DNA of 11,572 nt, from the NCBI GenBank assembly GCA_023433965.1, contig JAEYTQ010000028.1, positions 1-11,572 of the forward strand. The letters are read 5' to 3'. This DNA comes from Pseudomonadota bacterium. Its GTDB lineage: Bacteria > Pseudomonadota > Alphaproteobacteria > Rhizobiales > Xanthobacteraceae. A program made the translations under genes and the position numbers. Positions 1 through 8,410 of this stretch are shown here, one piece after another. The first letter of the stretch is position 1; every line of letters begins with the position of its first letter. The notes beneath the pieces were generated by a model. That model made no database searches, was not told the DNA's origin, and worked only from the letters and a program-made list of their open reading frames with translations.

Positions 1-820
1 CGCGGGCGGCGCGGAAGTCCTCGAACGCCTTGCGGCGGGCTTCGCTCGCGCCCGTCACGAAACTGTCGAAGGCGGCGCGCAGACCCCGCCATTTCAACGC
101 CGCCATGTCGGTATAAGGGACGCGATCCCCCCCGCGCAGGCGGGCGGCAGTCGCAGCGGCGTCGGGCACGAGCTCCGCCGAGAATTCCGGAATCGCCTCG
201 ACGTCGATATAGAGCGGGTTGAGAAAGAGCCGGCTGTTGGGCGAATAGGGACTGCAATCGGCCGGGCGGTCGTCGAACAGCACATGCAGCGGATTGAGCC
301 CGACGCCGTCGGCCCCGAGCTGCTTGGCGAGCCGGACCAGGCCGGCGAGATCGGTGAAATCGCCGATGCCCCAATTGCGGTCCGAACGGACGCTGTAGAG
401 CTGCACGGCGAGCAGCCAGCCGCGGTCGAAATCGCCGCCGAAGCAGCGCTCCGGCGCCACGATCATCGGCACCTCTTCGCTCACCCCGCCGGCATCGGTC
501 AGCGTCAGGCGGTAGTACCCCAGCGGCAGGCCGGCGGGCCAGGCGATGACGGGTTCGCGCGTCTCGCCTTGCGCGATCACGGTGCCATTGTCTGTGATTT
601 TCCATTGCAGGGGTGGCGCGCCCAAGGCGGCCAATTCCGTGCGCGGACGTCCCAGCGAACGCACAACGACCGGCGCGCTGACGAAGCGGTAGACCCGCTT
701 CTCCGGCAGCGCGTCGAGGATCGATTTGAGCGCCTCGGGCGCGGTGACCCGCAGCTTGCCGAGGGCGTCGACGAATTCGGATTGAACGCCCTTGGTCCGG
801 GCTTGAGCTAAAAGATCCAT
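1..820 (-). CDS. malQ: MalQ, 4-alpha-glucanotransferase (amylomaltase, GH77), N-terminal part only
   Basis: This is the N-terminal 273 codons of a minus-strand gene that runs off the left edge; full-length relatives have roughly 650-700 residues. MalQ is a cytoplasmic enzyme that transfers malto-oligosaccharide units between glucans and releases glucose (EC 2.4.1.25). Visible evidence is the block LYSVRSDRNWGIGDFTDL (residues 141-158), then GLNPLHVLF (174-182) and SPYSPNSRLFLNPLYIDVEA (190-209), all close to GH77 signatures. Residues 1 to about 125 form the less conserved N-terminal region of the long bacterial MalQ type. The catalytic acids lie beyond the edge and cannot be checked. The ATG at 820-818 is the only sensible start, because an in-frame stop lies about 45 nt upstream with no ATG between. 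No clear Shine-Dalgarno sequence is seen. The gene is divergent from the glgE-treS-glgB-glgX-treZ operon and is probably co-regulated from the shared intergenic region. The family call is secure; the substrate range is not shown. Confidence 0.93.
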   Translation of the reverse strand, partial: MDLLAQARTKGVQSEFVDALGKLRVTAPEALKSILDALPEKRVYRFVSAPVVVRSLGRPRTELAALGAPPLQWKITDNGTVIAQGETREPVIAWPAGLPLGYYRLTLTDAGGVSEEVPMIVAPERCFGGDFDRGWLLAVQLYSVRSDRNWGIGDFTDLAGLVRLAKQLGADGVGLNPLHVLFDDRPADCSPYSPNSRLFLNPLYIDVEAIPEFSAELVPDAAATAARLRGGDRVPYTDMAALKWRGLRAAFDSFVTGASEARRKAFEDFRAAR

Positions 821-898
821 TCGGCACGCAGCTTGCAGGCCATTGTCTGGCCGGGGGAATCGATTTTACCAAGATCACGGAAGAGGTTAGTGAGGGGT

Positions 899-924
899 AA
901 CTCTCAGACTGGGCTGGCCGTTCC
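899..924 (-). promoter_or_regulatory. Candidate EcfG-type (general stress sigma factor) promoter for malQ
   Basis: Read on the minus strand, GGAAC (924-920) is followed after 17 nt by AGTT (902-899). Alphaproteobacterial EcfG/RpoE2 promoters are known to resemble GGAAC-N16-18-cGTT, so this is a one-mismatch fit. Transcription would start near 890, giving a leader of about 70 nt before the malQ ATG. This is a motif match by eye only. A five-base -35 element occurs by chance, but its placement in the only intergenic region supports it. Confidence 0.4.
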
Positions 925-933
925 CCAGGGAAC
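920..933. repeat. Perfect 6-bp inverted repeat, GTTCCC-CA-GGGAAC
   Basis: The arms at 920-925 and 928-933 are exact reverse complements separated by two bases. Each arm ends in GGAAC when read outward, so the repeat places two -35-like elements back to back, one toward malQ and one toward glgE. It could instead be a small operator for a dimeric regulator. It lies near the middle of the 204-bp divergent intergenic region. The rest of 821-1024 holds nothing else I recognise. Confidence 0.5.
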
Positions 934-953
934 CAATGCCATACAAGCGGCTT
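929..953 (+). promoter_or_regulatory. Weak candidate EcfG/RpoE2-type promoter for the glgE-treS operon
   Basis: GGAAC at 929-933 is followed by GCTT at 950-953. This matches the loose GGAAC-N18-TT form known for RpoE2 of Sinorhizobium but not the stricter cGTT form of the -10 element. It would give a leader of about 65 nt before the GTG at 1025. It is weaker than the divergent copy on the other strand and is listed because the two share one inverted repeat. Confidence 0.25.
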
Positions 954-1024
954 TCTATCATGGTACCAAAGCGTGGTTCCCGACAAGGGAAACGGGCTCC
1001 TGCTTTCTTGTCAATGGCATCACC

Positions 1025-2971
1025 GTGAACAAGACAATTCAAACCGTCGAAAGTGCCGCAGCCGGCAGCGCTTTCCTGATCGAGGACGTCTATCCCTCGA
1101 TCGACGGCGGCCGCTTCGCCGTGAAGCGGATCGCCGGAGAACCGGTCGAGATCTGGGCCGACATCTACCGCGATGGCGAGGCCGTGATCTTAGCCGCGCT
1201 GATCTGGCGGAAGGAGCAGGAGCGCGAATGGCGGAGCGAGCCGATGACCCATCACGGCAATGACCGCTGGTCCGGCGCGTTCACGCCCGATGAGCCGGGT
1301 CCATATGTGTACGCGATCGAAGCCTGGACCGACGAGTTCGCAACCTGGTCTTGCGCGGTCGAGCGCAAGCGGCGCACCGGCGTCGACGTCAGCCTCGATG
1401 CGATCGAAGGCGCGGGCCTTTTGACCAAGGCGCATGGCGCGCGGCAGGACGCCGCCGCGATCATCATCAGGCAGTGCGAGGATTACTTGAGAAACGGCGA
1501 CGTCTCCTCGCTGCTCGCGACCGAGCTCGGCGAGGCCATGGCCGGGAGCCAGTCGCGGCCTGATCTGACGCGCTCGCCCCCCTTTCCGCTCACCATCGAC
1601 CGCGACAAGGCGCGCTTCAGCAGCTGGTACCAGATGATGCCGCGCAGCCAGAGCGCGTTGCCGGGCCGGCACGGCACGCTGCGCGACTGCATCGCTCGCG
1701 TGCCCGACATCGCCGCCATGGGCTTCGACGTGCTCTACTTCACGCCGATCCACCCGATCGGCCACACGAGCCGCAAGGGCCGCAACAATGCGCCGGCGGC
1801 GCGTGAAGACGATCCCGGCTCGCCTTATGCGATCGGCTCGGCCGCGGGCGGCCACGATGCGCTGCATCCCGAGCTCGGCACGATCGAGGATTTCCGCGCG
1901 CTGGTCGCCACCTGCCTCGAATACGGCCTCGAGCTGGCGCTCGACTTCGCGGTGCAATGCTCGCCCGACCATCCCTGGCTGACGCAGCATCCGGAATGGT
2001 TCAAGTGGCGGCCGGACCGCTCGGTGCGGGCGGCGGACGGTCCCTATTCCGACATCGTCATCCCCGACTTCAACTCCGTCGACAGGGCCGGGCTGTGGAA
2101 CGCGTTTCGCGACGCCATGCTGTTCTGGATCGACAAGGGTGTGACCATCTTCGCCATCGACAATCACGACACCGCGCCGCTTGCATTCTGGGAGTGGCTG
2201 ATCCGCGACATCCGCCGCCGTCATCCCGAGGTGATTCTGTTCTCGAAGACCTATGCACGGCCGAAGCTGATGAAGGGCCTCGCCAAGCTCGGCTTTGCGC
2301 AATCCTTCACCTATTTTCCATGGCGTACATCGAGGTGGGAGCTGGAGCAGTATCTCGGCGAGCTGACGCGCTACCCCGAGCGCGATTTCTACCGTCCGCA
2401 CATGTTCGTCAACACGCCCGACCTGTTGCCCTACCATCTCCAGGGCGGAGAAGCCTGGGCGTTCAAGTCGCGCGTCGCGCTGGCGGCCATGTTGTCGGGC
2501 AATTACGGCATCCACAGCGGCTTCGAACTGCTGGAGCACGAGGCGATTCCCGGCCGCGAAGAGTACCTGGACTCGGAGAAGTACCAGATCAGGCAACGCG
2601 ACTGGGACAAGCCCGGCAACATCAAACCCTACATCGCCGCGCTCAACCGCGTCCGCAACGAGAACGCCGCGCTCCAGCAGACGACAAACCTGCGCTTCCT
2701 CGGCATCGAGGACGGCGAGACGATCGCGTTCGTGAAGGAGGCGACCGATCCGGCCAACATTGTCGTCGTCGTGATCGCGCTGTCGCGCCATCCGCGCGAA
2801 TGCTGGCTGCCGCTCGGCGACGTCACCGTTGACGCTGATGGACAGCGTCACCCTGTGACGACGCTCGAAAACCTTCTCACCGGCGAACAGTCCCGCATCG
2901 AATGGGGCGGGATCAGGTTGCGTATCGATCCCGACCGCGATCCGGCGCTTCTGTTCCGCTGCCTGGCGTAA
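1025..2971 (+). CDS. glgE: GlgE-like protein (GH13_3 maltosyltransferase family) with altered active site
   Basis: The predicted protein has 648 residues, close to Streptomyces and mycobacterial GlgE (about 660-700). GlgE is known to transfer maltose from maltose-1-phosphate to alpha-1,4-glucan (EC 2.4.99.16). Residues 12-110 look like the N-terminal beta domain ([20 protein letters not shown]), about 115-185 like the helical insert, and about 195-560 like the GH13 barrel. Family blocks present include [45 protein letters not shown] (Asp466) and YGIHSGFEL. The nucleophile Asp379 is kept, but its block reads AIDNHDTAP instead of RVDNPHTKP. The acid/base Glu of LAEAFTRP is Lys408 (FSKTYARP), at the same 29-residue spacing. 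The NPPKKY loop is shortened to ADGPY. Normal GlgE activity is therefore doubtful. The GTG start at 1025 fits the family N-terminus; the frame stays open back to a TTG at 833, but that stretch shows no family similarity. There is no clear Shine-Dalgarno. treS follows 11 nt downstream. Confidence 0.85.
   Translation: MNKTIQTVESAAAGSAFLIEDVYPSIDGGRFAVKRIAGEPVEIWADIYRDGEAVILAALIWRKEQEREWRSEPMTHHGNDRWSGAFTPDEPGPYVYAIEAWTDEFATWSCAVERKRRTGVDVSLDAIEGAGLLTKAHGARQDAAAIIIRQCEDYLRNGDVSSLLATELGEAMAGSQSRPDLTRSPPFPLTIDRDKARFSSWYQMMPRSQSALPGRHGTLRDCIARVPDIAAMGFDVLYFTPIHPIGHTSRKGRNNAPAAREDDPGSPYAIGSAAGGHDALHPELGTIEDFRALVATCLEYGLELALDFAVQCSPDHPWLTQHPEWFKWRPDRSVRAADGPYSDIVIPDFNSVDRAGLWNAFRDAMLFWIDKGVTIFAIDNHDTAPLAFWEWLIRDIRRRHPEVILFSKTYARPKLMKGLAKLGFAQSFTYFPWRTSRWELEQYLGELTRYPERDFYRPHMFVNTPDLLPYHLQGGEAWAFKSRVALAAMLSGNYGIHSGFELLEHEAIPGREEYLDSEKYQIRQRDWDKPGNIKPYIAALNRVRNENAALQQTTNLRFLGIEDGETIAFVKEATDPANIVVVVIALSRHPRECWLPLGDVTVDADGQRHPVTTLENLLTGEQSRIEWGGIRLRIDPDRDPALLFRCLA
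2830..2850 (+). other. Intragenic hairpin near the 3' end of glgE
   Basis: TGACGCTG (2830-2837) pairs perfectly with CAGCGTCA (2843-2850) around a 5-nt loop. A competing 6-bp stem, CGTCAC (2846-2851) with GTGACG (2855-2860), shares bases with its 3' arm, so only one can form at a time. There is no U-run, so it is not a standard terminator. It lies inside the coding frame about 120 nt before the stop and may be a by-product of codon choice. Confidence 0.3.
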
Positions 2972-2974
2972 GGG
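2970..2974 (+). promoter_or_regulatory. Shine-Dalgarno for treS, overlapping the glgE stop codon
   Basis: AAGGG begins within the TAA of glgE and lies 8 nt before the ATG at 2983. It supports that ATG over the upstream in-frame start at 2902, which would lie inside glgE and add a stretch with no similarity to TreS. Confidence 0.55.
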
Positions 2975-2982
2975 TTCACGCC

Positions 2983-5900
2983 ATGAATGTTCTGTCTTCC
3001 GTCGACACCAAGAAGATCGAGGCTGCCGAAATCGTGGACGAGCTCTGGTACAAGGACGCCATCATCTACCAGCTCCACGTCAAGGCCTTCGCCGACAGCA
3101 ACAATGACGGCATCGGCGACTTCGCCGGGCTGACCGAGAAGCTGCCTTATCTCCAGGAGCTCGGCGTCACCGCGCTGTGGCTGCTGCCGTTCTACCCCTC
3201 TCCGGGCCGCGACGACGGTTACGACATCGGCGACTACGGTGCGGTCAATCCCGATTTCGGAACGATGAAGGATTTCAAGCGCTTCATCCAGGAAGCGCAG
3301 AGGCGGGGTCTGCGCGTCATCACCGAGCTCGTCGTCAACCACACCTCGGACCAGCACAAATGGTTCAAGCGCGCGCGCCGCAGCCATCCGGGCTCTAGCG
3401 CCCGCAACTGGTATGTCTGGAGCGACACCGACCAGAAGTACCAGGGCACGCGCATCATCTTCACCGACACCGAGAAGTCGAACTGGACCTGGGACCCCGA
3501 GGCCGGCGCGTTCTACTGGCACCGCTTCTTCTCGCACCAGCCGGATCTGAACTTCGACAATCCGCGCGTGGTCAGCGCCATCATCCAGGTGATGAAGCGC
3601 TGGCTCGACGCCGGCGTCGACGGCTTCCGGCTCGATGCCATTCCCTATCTGTGCGAGCGCGAGGGCACCTCGAACGAGAACCTGCCGGAGACGCACGCGA
3701 TCATCAAGCGCCTGCGCCAGGAGCTCGACGCCTATTCGAAGGGCAAGCTGCTGCTGGCCGAGGCCAACCAATGGCCGGAGGACGTACAGGAGTATTTCGG
3801 CCGTGGCGATGAATGCCACATGGCCTATCATTTTCCGCTGATGCCGCGCATCTACATGGCGATCGCGCAGGAAGACCGCTTCCCGATCACCGACATCCTG
3901 CGCCAGACGCCCGACATTCCGGCAAGCTGCCAATGGGCGCTGTTCCTGCGCAACCACGACGAGCTGACGCTGGAGATGGTCACCGACGTCGAGCGCGACT
4001 ATCTCTGGACCACCTATGCCAACGATCCGCGAGCGCGCATCAATGTCGGCATCCGCCGGCGCCTCGCGCCGCTGATGGACAACGACCGCCGCAAGATCGA
4101 GCTGATGAACTCGCTGCTGCTGTCGTTCCCGGGAACGCCGATCATCTATTACGGCGACGAGATCGGGATGGGCGACAACATCTATCTCGGCGACCGCAAC
4201 GGCGTACGCACGCCGATGCAGTGGAGCCCGGACCGCAACGGCGGCTTCTCGCGCTGCGACCCGGCCCGCCTCTACGCTCCCCCGATAATGGATCCCGTCT
4301 ACGGGTACCAATCCGTGAACGTGGAGGCGCAGTCGCGCAGCCTGTCATCCCTGCTCAGCGCCACCAAGCGGCTGATCTCGGTGCGGAAGTCGACGCTCGC
4401 CTTCGGCCGCGGCACCATGACCTTCATCCGCCCGGCCAACCGCGCCGTGCTCGCCTATGTCCGGCAGTACCGCGACGAGGTGATCCTCTGCGTCGCCAAT
4501 CTGTCGCGGGCCGCGCAGGCCACCGAGCTCGACCTGTCCCCGTGGAAGGACCGCATCCCCCAGGAGATGCTCGGCCGCACGCGCTTCCCCGCGATCGGCG
4601 AGCTGCCCTATATGGTCACGCTCGGGCCTTACGGCTTCTACTGGTTCCAGCTCCAGGAGCGGGACAAGTCCGAGCCTGTGACGCCGAGCGCCGTGCCGGA
4701 GTTCGAGACGCTGGTGGTGCCCGTGAACTCCAACTGGGTGTCGCTCGCCCGCGAGCGCGGCGTGTTCGAGCGTGACGTGCTGCCTGGATTCCTGGCCCGG
4801 GCGCGCTGGTTTCCCGAACAAGATCCCAAGCGCATCCAGACCATGCTGACCTCCGCGGTGCCTTTCAGCGACATCGGCGACAACAGACCCTGGATCGCGT
4901 TCTTCGAAACGACGCGGGACGAGGTCCCGACTCGGTACGTGCTGCCCATGCAGATCGAGTGGGTGCGCTTCGACCGCGAGCGCTTCAACCCGAAGGCGCT
5001 CGCCGCCGTCCGCCAGGGCGCACGCGAAGGTACGCTGCTCGACGTCGCGACCGACCAGATCTTCATCGGCCTGTTCTTGCGAGGTCTATCGCAAAACCTC
5101 GTCGTGGACGAGAACAACCTGCGGCTGGAGTTCAAGGCGACCAGCCGTTTCGCCGACTACACCATCAAGGAGCCCGAACGCATCCGCGCGATCGAGCAGT
5201 CGAACAGCACCGCGCTGGTCGACAACCAATACGTCGCCAAGATCTATCGGCGACTCGAAAGCGGCATCAGCCCCGAGATCGAAATCGGCCACTATCTCAC
5301 CGAGGTGGCCGGCTTTGCCAACACGCCGGCACTGCTCGGCAGCGTCGAGCTGGTCGACGGTGGCCAGCGCAGCGCGCTCGGCGTGCTGCATGCCTATGTC
5401 GAGAACCAGGGCGACGGCTGGACGGTGACCACGGGATATCTCGACCGTTACATCGACGAGCAGCGCGTGGCACCGGCCGGCGAGATGCCGCGCGAAACCC
5501 AGGAGCAGGCGCCCTATCTGCATTTCATCGCGCAGATCGGCCGGCGGCTCGCCGAGTTGCATGTCGCTCTCGCGGCGGCAGAGCCCGCTGATCTCGCCCC
5601 GGCGCCGATCGACCCCGCCCGGGTCCAGGCCGCGCTGTCCGACCTCAAGGACCGTGCCGAGCGGGTTCTCGCGCTGCTGGCCGACAGCCGCGACGGGCTG
5701 CGGGAGACGGTCCGTCCCCTGGTCGACCGACTCATCGCCGCCCGCGCGGACCTGTTCGATCGCCTGAATGCGGTCTTGCCATCCGACATCGGCGGGTTGA
5801 ACATCCGTCATCATGGCGACTTCCGGCTCGGGCAAACTCTGATCGTGAAGGACGATATCTTCATCATCGACTTCGACGGCGACCCGCGTGTGCCGCTGGT

Positions 5901-6276
5901 CAACAAGCGCCGCAAGGCGCCGCCCGCCCGCGACGTCGCCGGCCTGATCCACTCGATCGACCTTTCGGTCCACGCGGCGCTGAGCCGCGCGCGGACGGGC
6001 GCTTCCGACGAGCAAGACCGGCTCGTCGCCGCGCTCGACGAATGGCGCGAGCGCGCCACCGCGACTTTCCTGACCGCCTACCGCGAAGCCATGACCGACC
6101 GCAGGCTATGGCCGAAGGATCGGCCGTCTGCGGATGGCCTGTTGAGATTCTACCTGCTTGATCAAGTGTTCGACGAATTGGAGTACGAGCTGTCCCACCG
6201 GCCTGGGGGGGTCCATGCGCCGCTAACCGGACTGCTTCGCATTCTGTCCAGTGCCGAGAGCGAAGCCCATGCCTAA
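2983..6276 (+). CDS. treS: TreS-Mak fusion: trehalose synthase (maltose alpha-D-glucosyltransferase) with maltokinase domain
   Basis: The product is a 1097-residue two-domain cytoplasmic protein. Residues 20-558 are a complete GH13_16 trehalose synthase that interconverts maltose and trehalose (EC 5.4.99.16). The opening block is [16 protein letters not shown], the nucleophile is Asp218 ([11 protein letters not shown]), the acid/base is Glu260 (LLAEANQW) and the third acid is Asp326 ([13 protein letters not shown]). [12 protein letters not shown] and GVRTPMQW are also intact. A linker at about 559-580 leads to a maltokinase-like domain (about 585-1097), which in this family phosphorylates maltose to maltose-1-phosphate (EC 2.7.1.175). 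There, Lys753 (VAKIYRR) is the likely ATP lysine and Asp946 (HGD) the likely base, with metal-binding Asp963 in IDFDGDP. Departures from usual Mak are RWFPEQ (608-613) for RWF-x-x-K, HGDFRLGQ for HGD-x-HLGQ, and DFDGDP for DFEGEP. TreS function looks sound; kinase activity is likely but less sure. The gene follows glgE after 11 nt, and glgB starts inside its end. Confidence 0.94.
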   Translation: MNVLSSVDTKKIEAAEIVDELWYKDAIIYQLHVKAFADSNNDGIGDFAGLTEKLPYLQELGVTALWLLPFYPSPGRDDGYDIGDYGAVNPDFGTMKDFKRFIQEAQRRGLRVITELVVNHTSDQHKWFKRARRSHPGSSARNWYVWSDTDQKYQGTRIIFTDTEKSNWTWDPEAGAFYWHRFFSHQPDLNFDNPRVVSAIIQVMKRWLDAGVDGFRLDAIPYLCEREGTSNENLPETHAIIKRLRQELDAYSKGKLLLAEANQWPEDVQEYFGRGDECHMAYHFPLMPRIYMAIAQEDRFPITDILRQTPDIPASCQWALFLRNHDELTLEMVTDVERDYLWTTYANDPRARINVGIRRRLAPLMDNDRRKIELMNSLLLSFPGTPIIYYGDEIGMGDNIYLGDRNGVRTPMQWSPDRNGGFSRCDPARLYAPPIMDPVYGYQSVNVEAQSRSLSSLLSATKRLISVRKSTLAFGRGTMTFIRPANRAVLAYVRQYRDEVILCVANLSRAAQATELDLSPWKDRIPQEMLGRTRFPAIGELPYMVTLGPYGFYWFQLQERDKSEPVTPSAVPEFETLVVPVNSNWVSLARERGVFERDVLPGFLARARWFPEQDPKRIQTMLTSAVPFSDIGDNRPWIAFFETTRDEVPTRYVLPMQIEWVRFDRERFNPKALAAVRQGAREGTLLDVATDQIFIGLFLRGLSQNLVVDENNLRLEFKATSRFADYTIKEPERIRAIEQSNSTALVDNQYVAKIYRRLESGISPEIEIGHYLTEVAGFANTPALLGSVELVDGGQRSALGVLHAYVENQGDGWTVTTGYLDRYIDEQRVAPAGEMPRETQEQAPYLHFIAQIGRRLAELHVALAAAEPADLAPAPIDPARVQAALSDLKDRAERVLALLADSRDGLRETVRPLVDRLIAARADLFDRLNAVLPSDIGGLNIRHHGDFRLGQTLIVKDDIFIIDFDGDPRVPLVNKRRKAPPARDVAGLIHSIDLSVHAALSRARTGASDEQDRLVAALDEWRERATATFLTAYREAMTDRRLWPKDRPSADGLLRFYLLDQVFDELEYELSHRPGGVHAPLTGLLRILSSAESEAHA

Positions 6277-8407
6277 ACTGCCTGCCGAAGCCTATGCGAT
6301 TATCGAGGGCCGCCACTCCGACCCCTTCCACTATCTCGGGCTGCATCCCGAGGGTGGCAAGAGCGTCGTGCGTGCGTTCCTGCCCGAGGCCGTCAATGTC
6401 GAGGCCGTCGGCGAGCATGGCGAGATCGCCCCGCTCGACCGCGTCCACGATGCGGGCCTGTTCATCGGCCCCCTGCCCAACGGCTCGAAGCACTACCAGC
6501 TGCGCGCAAAATTCGGCAACAGCGTCGTCGAGTTCGAGGATGCCTATCGCTTTTCGCCGATCTTGACGGATTTCGACCTTTACCTGCTCGGCGAAGGGAC
6601 CCATCAGCGCATCTACGACAAGCTCGGCGCGCATCCGATGCGGCTCGAGGGCGTCGACGGCGTCGGCTTCGTGGTGCTGGCGCCCAATGCCAGGCGCGTC
6701 TCCGTCGTCGGCGATTTCAACTTCTGGGACGGACGGCGCCATCCGATGCGGGTGCGCGGCAGCGGCTATTGGGAATTGTTCATCCCGCATGCGAAGTCCG
6801 GCGATCACTACAAGTTCGAGATCATCGGACCGCATGGTCATCTGCTGCCGCTGAAGTCCGACCCGCTGGCCTTTGCCAGCGAGCTGCGCCCGAAGACGGC
6901 CTCCATCGTGTTCGACGAAGCGCATCTGTCGCGGCCGCGCCCGGCCCCCGACGGGATCAATTCACTGTCGGCCCCGATGTCGATCTACGAGGTCCACCTC
7001 GGGTCGTGGCGGCGCAAGGACAATAATGAATGGCTGACCTATCGCGAGCTGGCCGACCAGCTGCCGGCCTACGCCCGCGACATGGGCTTCACGCATCTCG
7101 AATTCCTGCCCGTCAGCGAGCATCCCTTCGACGGCTCGTGGGGCTACCAGCCCACCGGCCTCTATGCGCCGACCAGCCGTTTCGGCAGCCCTGAGGATTT
7201 TGCCGCGCTGGTCGATGCCTGCCACCGCGAGGGTGTCGGCGTGCTGCTCGACTGGGTGCCCGGCCATTTCCCGGATGATCCGCACGGGCTCGGCCATTTC
7301 GACGGCACCTCGCTCTACGAGCACGCCAATCCGCTCCAGGGCCGCCATCTCGACTGGGGCACGCTGATCTACAATTACGGCCGCACCGAAGTGACGAACT
7401 TCCTGGTGTCGAACGCGCTGTTCTGGCTGGAGCGCTACGCGATCGACGGCCTGCGCGTCGATGCGGTCGCGTCCATGCTCTATCTCGACTACAGCCGGCC
7501 GCCCGGCGCCTGGATTCCGAACCAGCATGGCGGACGGGAGAACATCGAGGCGATCGACTTCCTGCGTCGCTTCAACACGGAACTGTTCGCCCGCTTCCCG
7601 CAGGCGACCACCGCGGCCGAGGAGTCCACCGCCTGGCCCCAGGTCTCGCGCCCGGTCGAATTCGGCGGGCTCGGCTTCGGCTACAAGTGGAACATGGGCT
7701 GGATGCACGACACGCTGAACTACATCAGCAAGGATCCGATCCACCGCAAGCACCATCACGGCGAGATCCTGTTCGGCCTGCATTACGCGTTCTCGGAGAA
7801 TTTCATCCTGCCGCTGTCGCATGACGAGGTCGTGCACGGCAAGCGCTCGATCCTCGGCCGCATGCCCGGCGACGAGTGGCAGCGCTTCGCGAACTTGCGC
7901 GCCTATTACAGCTTCATGTTCGCCCATCCCGGCAAGAAGCTGCTGTTCATGGGTGCCGAAATCGCGCAGAGCCGCGAATGGAATCACGATCAGTCGCTCG
8001 ACTGGCACCTGCTCGAATACAAGTACCATTCCGGCGTCCAGTCGCTGATCCGCGACCTCAACCGGCTCTATCGCGCGGTGCCGGCGCTGCACCAGATGGA
8101 TTGCGACCAGGCCGGCTTCGAATGGCTGATCACGGATGACGCAAATCGCAACGTGTTCGCCTGGTTGCGCAAGGGATTCGACGAGCACGCGCGCTGCCTC
8201 GTCATCCTCAACTTCTCGCCGAACGTCTACCAGAACTATCGCGTTCGCGTGCCCTTCGGCGGCAAGTGGAAGGAAGTCCTGAATTCGGACTCCGCCCATT
8301 ACGGCGGCAGCAACGCCGGCAATGTCGGCGAGGTTCACGCCGAGGGCGGCGAGCTGCGCCTCACCATTCCGCCGCTCGCTGCGATCTTCCTCGTTCCGGA
8401 AAGCTGA
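6269..8407 (+). CDS. glgB: GlgB, 1,4-alpha-glucan branching enzyme (GH13_9)
   Basis: The 712-residue protein is similar in length to the E. coli enzyme. It cuts alpha-1,4 glucan chains and reattaches them through alpha-1,6 bonds (EC 2.4.1.18), in glycogen synthesis in the cytoplasm. Residues about 10-105 form the N1 domain ([10 protein letters not shown]), about 115-220 the CBM48-like domain ([14 protein letters not shown]), about 230-590 the catalytic barrel, and the remainder the C-terminal beta domain. The catalytic triad is intact: Asp398 ([14 protein letters not shown]), Glu451 (AAEESTAWP) and Asp519 ([10 protein letters not shown]), with the same 53- and 68-residue spacing as in E. coli GlgB. 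The chosen ATG at 6269 overlaps the treS stop by 8 nt, implying translational coupling; an in-frame GTG at 6251 is possible but less likely. GAGAG at 6256-6260 may be a weak ribosome binding site. Confidence 0.97.
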   Translation: MPKLPAEAYAIIEGRHSDPFHYLGLHPEGGKSVVRAFLPEAVNVEAVGEHGEIAPLDRVHDAGLFIGPLPNGSKHYQLRAKFGNSVVEFEDAYRFSPILTDFDLYLLGEGTHQRIYDKLGAHPMRLEGVDGVGFVVLAPNARRVSVVGDFNFWDGRRHPMRVRGSGYWELFIPHAKSGDHYKFEIIGPHGHLLPLKSDPLAFASELRPKTASIVFDEAHLSRPRPAPDGINSLSAPMSIYEVHLGSWRRKDNNEWLTYRELADQLPAYARDMGFTHLEFLPVSEHPFDGSWGYQPTGLYAPTSRFGSPEDFAALVDACHREGVGVLLDWVPGHFPDDPHGLGHFDGTSLYEHANPLQGRHLDWGTLIYNYGRTEVTNFLVSNALFWLERYAIDGLRVDAVASMLYLDYSRPPGAWIPNQHGGRENIEAIDFLRRFNTELFARFPQATTAAEESTAWPQVSRPVEFGGLGFGYKWNMGWMHDTLNYISKDPIHRKHHHGEILFGLHYAFSENFILPLSHDEVVHGKRSILGRMPGDEWQRFANLRAYYSFMFAHPGKKLLFMGAEIAQSREWNHDQSLDWHLLEYKYHSGVQSLIRDLNRLYRAVPALHQMDCDQAGFEWLITDDANRNVFAWLRKGFDEHARCLVILNFSPNVYQNYRVRVPFGGKWKEVLNSDSAHYGGSNAGNVGEVHAEGGELRLTIPPLAAIFLVPES
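8398..8403 (+). promoter_or_regulatory. Shine-Dalgarno for glgX
   Basis: GGAAAG lies 7 nt before the glgX ATG, inside the last codons of glgB. It supports the ATG at 8411 as the start, only 3 nt after the glgB stop. Confidence 0.45.
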
Positions 8408-8410
8408 TCA

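Noticed and set aside
284..811. A 175-codon plus-strand open frame opposite malQ
   Set aside because: The minus strand carries continuous MalQ motifs through the same region, so this is its shadow.
2141..2266. Sequencing error as the cause of the altered GlgE residues
   Set aside because: The frame is intact and the changes sit at several separate codons. Arg to Ala and Lys to Ala each need at least two base changes, and the NPPKKY loop differs as well. Only Glu to Lys taken alone could be a one-base error.
1190..2851. A 553-codon open frame on the minus strand, opposite the GlgE-like gene
   Set aside because: Low-complexity Arg/Val/Ala/Asp-rich translation without recognisable motifs; it is the usual antisense shadow of a GC-rich gene with strong third-position bias.
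2830..2860. A transcription terminator between glgE and treS
   Set aside because: The hairpins lie inside the coding region and no T-run follows; gene spacing of 11 nt supports co-transcription.
2848..4311. A 487-codon open frame on the minus strand opposite treS
   Set aside because: Same shadow pattern; the plus-strand frame has complete TreS motifs.
6205..6211. Run of seven G in treS (and seven C at 127-133 in malQ) as frameshift sites
   Set aside because: Both genes read through in the expected frame with family-like sequence on both sides, so there is no sign of a slip.
6962..8338. A 458-codon open frame on the minus strand opposite glgB
   Set aside because: Shadow frame; the plus strand encodes GlgB with an intact catalytic triad.
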